From Streptomyces olivaceus (GTDB lineage Bacteria > Actinomycetota > Actinomycetes > Streptomycetales > Streptomycetaceae): a stretch of 5,279 nucleotides of DNA. A program made the position numbers and the translations under genes. Of the stretch, positions 4,501-5,279 are shown in pieces. The stretch lies in assembly GCF_000721235.1 (NCBI RefSeq), contig NZ_JOFH01000083.1, positions 1-5,279 of the forward strand, read 5' to 3'. The stretch's first letter is position 1, and each line of letters begins with the position of its first letter. The notes beneath the pieces were generated by a model. That model was given only the letters and a program-made list of their open reading frames with translations. It made no database searches and was not told where the DNA came from.

Positions 4501-5279
4501 CCGTGGTGAGCTTCAGGTGATAGCCACCCGAGTGCCGGATGGCCAGAGGAGTGCCGTAGGCGTCGTAGTCGAAGGAGATCGTGTGCTGGTTACGATCGGT
4601 GATCCGATCCAGCAGCGCGATGCCGTCGGCGGTGGGGCGGGCGAAGTGATGGGTGTGCCCAGTGACCGGGTCGGCGATGCGGTAGCAGCCGTCGGCCATG
4701 CGGGTCAGCGGCCGACGAGGCCCGGCTTCGGGCATTACGGCGACGCTAGGCCCTGAAGGGTGGGGATACATGAGGGCAAGACCGTCCTCGGTGACGAAGA
4801 GGACGCCTTCCTCGTCGACTTCCAGACGCTGGTCGATGGTGGAGGCCCAGGTCGGGCCGAACCACCAGCCGCAGCGGTAGTCGGAGGCGACTCGGCGGGT
4901 GAACGCCAGAGGGAGAAGTCCGGGCAGTTCCACGTCCGTCTGCGGCAGGTACATGGCCCCTGTCGCCATGTCGATGGGGTCGCTGCCCTTCGAACGCACC
5001 AGGCTTTTGGCCCGGTTGTACGCTCCCTTGGCGCCATCGGTGACCATCCCGCGGGCGTTCTTGCCCAGGCCACGAAGGGCCGAGCTCATGCCCTTCAGAC
5101 CGCCCTTGATTCCCTTCATGGCCGCCATGCCGCCCTTGAGGCCCTTGGCCAGTCCGCCGAGGGTGGTGAGCCCCTTCATGCCGGGTATGCAGTCCAGTGC
5201 GGCCAGTCCCACGTCCCATAGCGACGCCTGGCCCTTGCTGTACTTGTACAACGTGTCCGCGAGCACGACCAGCGCCGCG
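1529..5279 (-). CDS. RHS/YD-repeat polymorphic toxin with C-terminal RNase (5' partial)
   Basis: The protein is open through the right edge of the window. A GTG at 5264-5266 would give 1245 residues (numbering used here), but the frame continues upstream as AALVV with no stop and no evident ribosome binding site, so the true start lies outside. Order of parts: SLWDVGLAALDCIPG helical region (15-29); Gly/Lys/Met-rich segment (about 29-60); DUF6531-type RHS entry domain (94-170); YD repeats (about 230-1095) such as YAYDPFGR (516-523) and YTYDPLGR (939-946); RHS core end with HYNHHRHYDPETARYTSPDP (1078-1097); second DPLGL at 1118-1122; linker; RNase domain (about 1149-1245). RHS proteins fold into a hollow beta cage around the C-terminal toxin and deliver it to competitors. 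The missing N-terminus would reveal the secretion route; in actinobacteria a type VII-like route is plausible. The barstar gene downstream confirms the toxin type. Confidence 0.95.
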   Translation of the reverse strand, partial: AALVVLADTLYKYSKGQASLWDVGLAALDCIPGMKGLTTLGGLAKGLKGGMAAMKGIKGGLKGMSSALRGLGKNARGMVTDGAKGAYNRAKSLVRSKGSDPIDMATGAMYLPQTDVELPGLLPLAFTRRVASDYRCGWWFGPTWASTIDQRLEVDEEGVLFVTEDGLALMYPHPSGPSVAVMPEAGPRRPLTRMADGCYRIADPVTGHTHHFARPTADGIALLDRITDRNQHTISFDYDAYGTPLAIRHSGGYHLKLTTEEGRVTGLSLAGTAGDPTDTVIKSYAYAQGNLVAVTNSGGSRLLFSYDERARVTSWTDSNHRSYLYAYDGRDRCVMEGGEAGHITINLDYDGADPSWPDCRITTLRTADGAASHFVVDDSSLVVAEIDPMGGVVANSYDSLQHLTSSTDQLGCTTTFMNNEWGQPITVARPDGSVVRIAYESGSPTTITLPDGSSWQYTLDERGNVTAVTDPVGATARFVRGRNGAIIEAQDPSGRETRFENNVAGLPLSVTDGLGHTTHYAYDPFGRTSSVVNALGHETSLEWTVEGRPTKRTYPDGTQERWGYDGEGNCVRHIDATGRVSTFEYTHFDRLSARTGPGGERYSFTHDAELRLTQVTDPQGLNWNYAYDAVGRLLAETDFDGRTTHYAYDTAGRLTNRTNALGQMTHYERDILGQIKTKRVGGVTTTYTYASNGSLNGAVRADSSLQVELDAVGRRLRETVDGRVMSFAYDAAGNRTLRVTPSGARSSWRYDAAGRTDRLSTAGQTIDFSHDAANREVVRRVNGALSLTRTYDSLDRLTELGCRAPGDRLVTERSYAYRSDGYLTAIQDARGGGRRFDLDPHGRVTSVHAAGWSERYAYDSAGNQTEAEWPVRAPGHEAVGPRTYTGTRVMRAGGVHYEYDALGRVTMRRKTRLSRKPDVWQYEWDAEDRLTMVVTPDGSRWRYTYDPLGRRTAKLRLGADGETVEERTVFTWDGNTLCEQTTELGDSGSRTTLTWNHDGLSPVSQAERLWAVDTPERTVDERFFAIVTDLVGTPTELIAQDGEIAWYTQATLWGGTAWNRDATAHTPLRFPGQYHDAETGLHYNHHRHYDPETARYTSPDPLGLLPAPNPVTYVHNPHSWADPLGLAPLCHQHGGDTGSPDGLGLVPGPAPQNAADMLNKVNARPGSIGKVDGYHGNANWGNNKSALPGGKYKEWDVNAKVDLPQCSAPGCGKEIRGPERLLTPKDGPGPAYYTPDHYGTFYYVGEFTG
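1532..1822 (-). other. Barnase/RNase Sa-type ribonuclease toxin domain
   Basis: Residues 1149-1245 of the RHS protein match the microbial ribonuclease fold: helix NAADMLNKVN (1149-1158), WGNNKSALP (1176-1184), YKEWDVN (1188-1194), RGPER (1212-1216), YYTPDHYGTF (1228-1237). Placed on barnase, Glu1190 matches catalytic Glu73, Arg1212 and Arg1216 match Arg83 and Arg87 with the same spacing, and His1233 matches His102. All catalytic positions are present, so the domain should cut RNA through a 2',3'-cyclic phosphate. It is about the size of RNase Sa (96 residues). Oddities: Lys1180 stands where these enzymes have the guanine-binding Glu, and about 12 extra residues with two Cys sit between Glu1190 and Arg1212. 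A counted 60-base sample (1681-1740) is 55% GC. Confidence 0.87.
1901..1981 (-). other. RHS core terminus with two DPLGL motifs
   Basis: DPLGL occurs at residues 1096-1100 (bases 1967-1981) and again at 1118-1122 (bases 1901-1915), separated by LPAPNPVTYVHNPHSWA. This is the conserved end of the RHS core, the boundary between the conserved shell and the variable toxin. In studied RHS proteins the toxin is released by autoproteolysis near a DPxGL motif using nearby Asp residues. The second copy, just before APLC, is the likelier cleavage region here; that is inference from family behaviour. Confidence 0.72.
1982..4579 (-). repeat. YD (RHS) repeat array forming the beta cage
   Basis: Residues about 230-1095 contain divergent repeats of roughly 20 residues built round YDxxGR or YDxxGN. 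Clear copies include YAYDGRDR (321-328), YAYDPFGR (516-523), YAYDAVGR (621-628), YAYDTAGR (642-649), FAYDAAGN (723-730), YDAAGR (746-751), YAYDSAGN (852-859), YEYDALGR (893-900) and YTYDPLGR (939-946). In the DNA they show as recurring GTCGTAGGCGTAG-like stretches on the plus strand. YD repeats build the spiral beta shell of RHS and teneurin proteins. The repeats are too divergent at DNA level to be a simple tandem array, but could still allow recombination between RHS genes. Confidence 0.9.
4757..4987 (-). other. DUF6531-type RHS entry domain
   Basis: Residues 94-170 start with GSDPIDMATGAMYLPQTDVE and include LPLAFTRRVASDYRCGWWFG (118-137), then a strand-rich DQRLEVDEEGVLFVTEDG. This pattern marks the beginning of the RHS shell in many actinobacterial RHS proteins, where a DPVDxATG-like motif opens the domain. 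Its intact form shows the RHS core is complete even though the protein's extreme N-terminus is outside the window. Confidence 0.8.
5087..5182 (-). other. Gly/Lys/Met-rich low-complexity segment
   Basis: Residues 29-60 of the RHS protein are made of short variants of KGLKGG and KGIKGG interrupted by hydrophobic residues (for example LAKGLKGGMAAMKG at 39-52). The spacing of Gly with alternating hydrophobic and Lys residues resembles a basic glycine-zipper-like helix. It links the helical SLWDVGLAALDC region to the RHS shell. A membrane-active or packing role is possible but unproven. Confidence 0.6.

Noticed and set aside
1982..4579. Recurring GTCGTAGGCGTAG-like sequences as a CRISPR or tandem DNA repeat
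   Set aside because: They are codons for the YAYD part of protein YD repeats, in frame, unevenly spaced and divergent between copies.
5264..5266. GTG as the true start of the RHS protein
   Set aside because: The frame stays open to the window edge (AALVV upstream), there is no visible ribosome binding site, and RHS proteins normally have a longer N-terminal part.

Overview
The window looks like part of an actinobacterial, most likely Streptomyces, chromosome. GC is high, third codon positions in the rightward gene at 266-940 are almost all G or C, and both the YD-repeat protein and the rightward gene read like Streptomyces family members. This rests on composition and recalled family patterns, not on a database search.

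Left part (1-265): the first 99 bases hold what may be the last 32 codons of a rightward gene. Its stop codon runs directly into a strong inverted repeat at 99-130, a good candidate terminator, and two smaller inverted repeats follow to 174. The rest up to 265 is leader for the next gene, ending in a clear ribosome binding site. I found no convincing promoter there. A rightward gene at 266-940 encodes a SUKH-4-like protein, a family of immunity proteins. Its own toxin partner is not visible.

Right part (978-5279, minus strand): this is a polymorphic toxin cassette, read right to left. First comes a very large RHS/YD-repeat protein whose beginning lies beyond the right edge. It has a Gly/Lys/Met-rich segment, a DUF6531-type RHS entry domain, a long run of YD repeats, an RHS core-end signature with two DPLGL motifs, and a short C-terminal toxin. 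The toxin tip reads as a barnase/RNase Sa-type ribonuclease: the catalytic Glu, both Arg and the His can be placed. Overlapping it by four bases (ATGA) is a barstar-family gene that keeps the two aspartates that plug the barnase active site. The simplest reading is a delivered RNase toxin (RHS cage plus RNase warhead) with its immediately downstream, translationally coupled inhibitor.

How it fits together: the RHS shell would encapsulate and present the RNase, cleavage near the DPLGL signatures would free it, it would cut RNA in a competitor, and the barstar protein would protect the producer. The SUKH-4-like gene converges on the cassette with only 37 bases between stop codons and may be an extra or orphan immunity gene. 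The architecture is a known class. The less usual points are a Lys where barnase has its guanine-recognising Glu, a Cys-containing insertion in the RNase fold, a barstar about twice the classical length, and a GC drop at the toxin/immunity end that suggests tip exchange.
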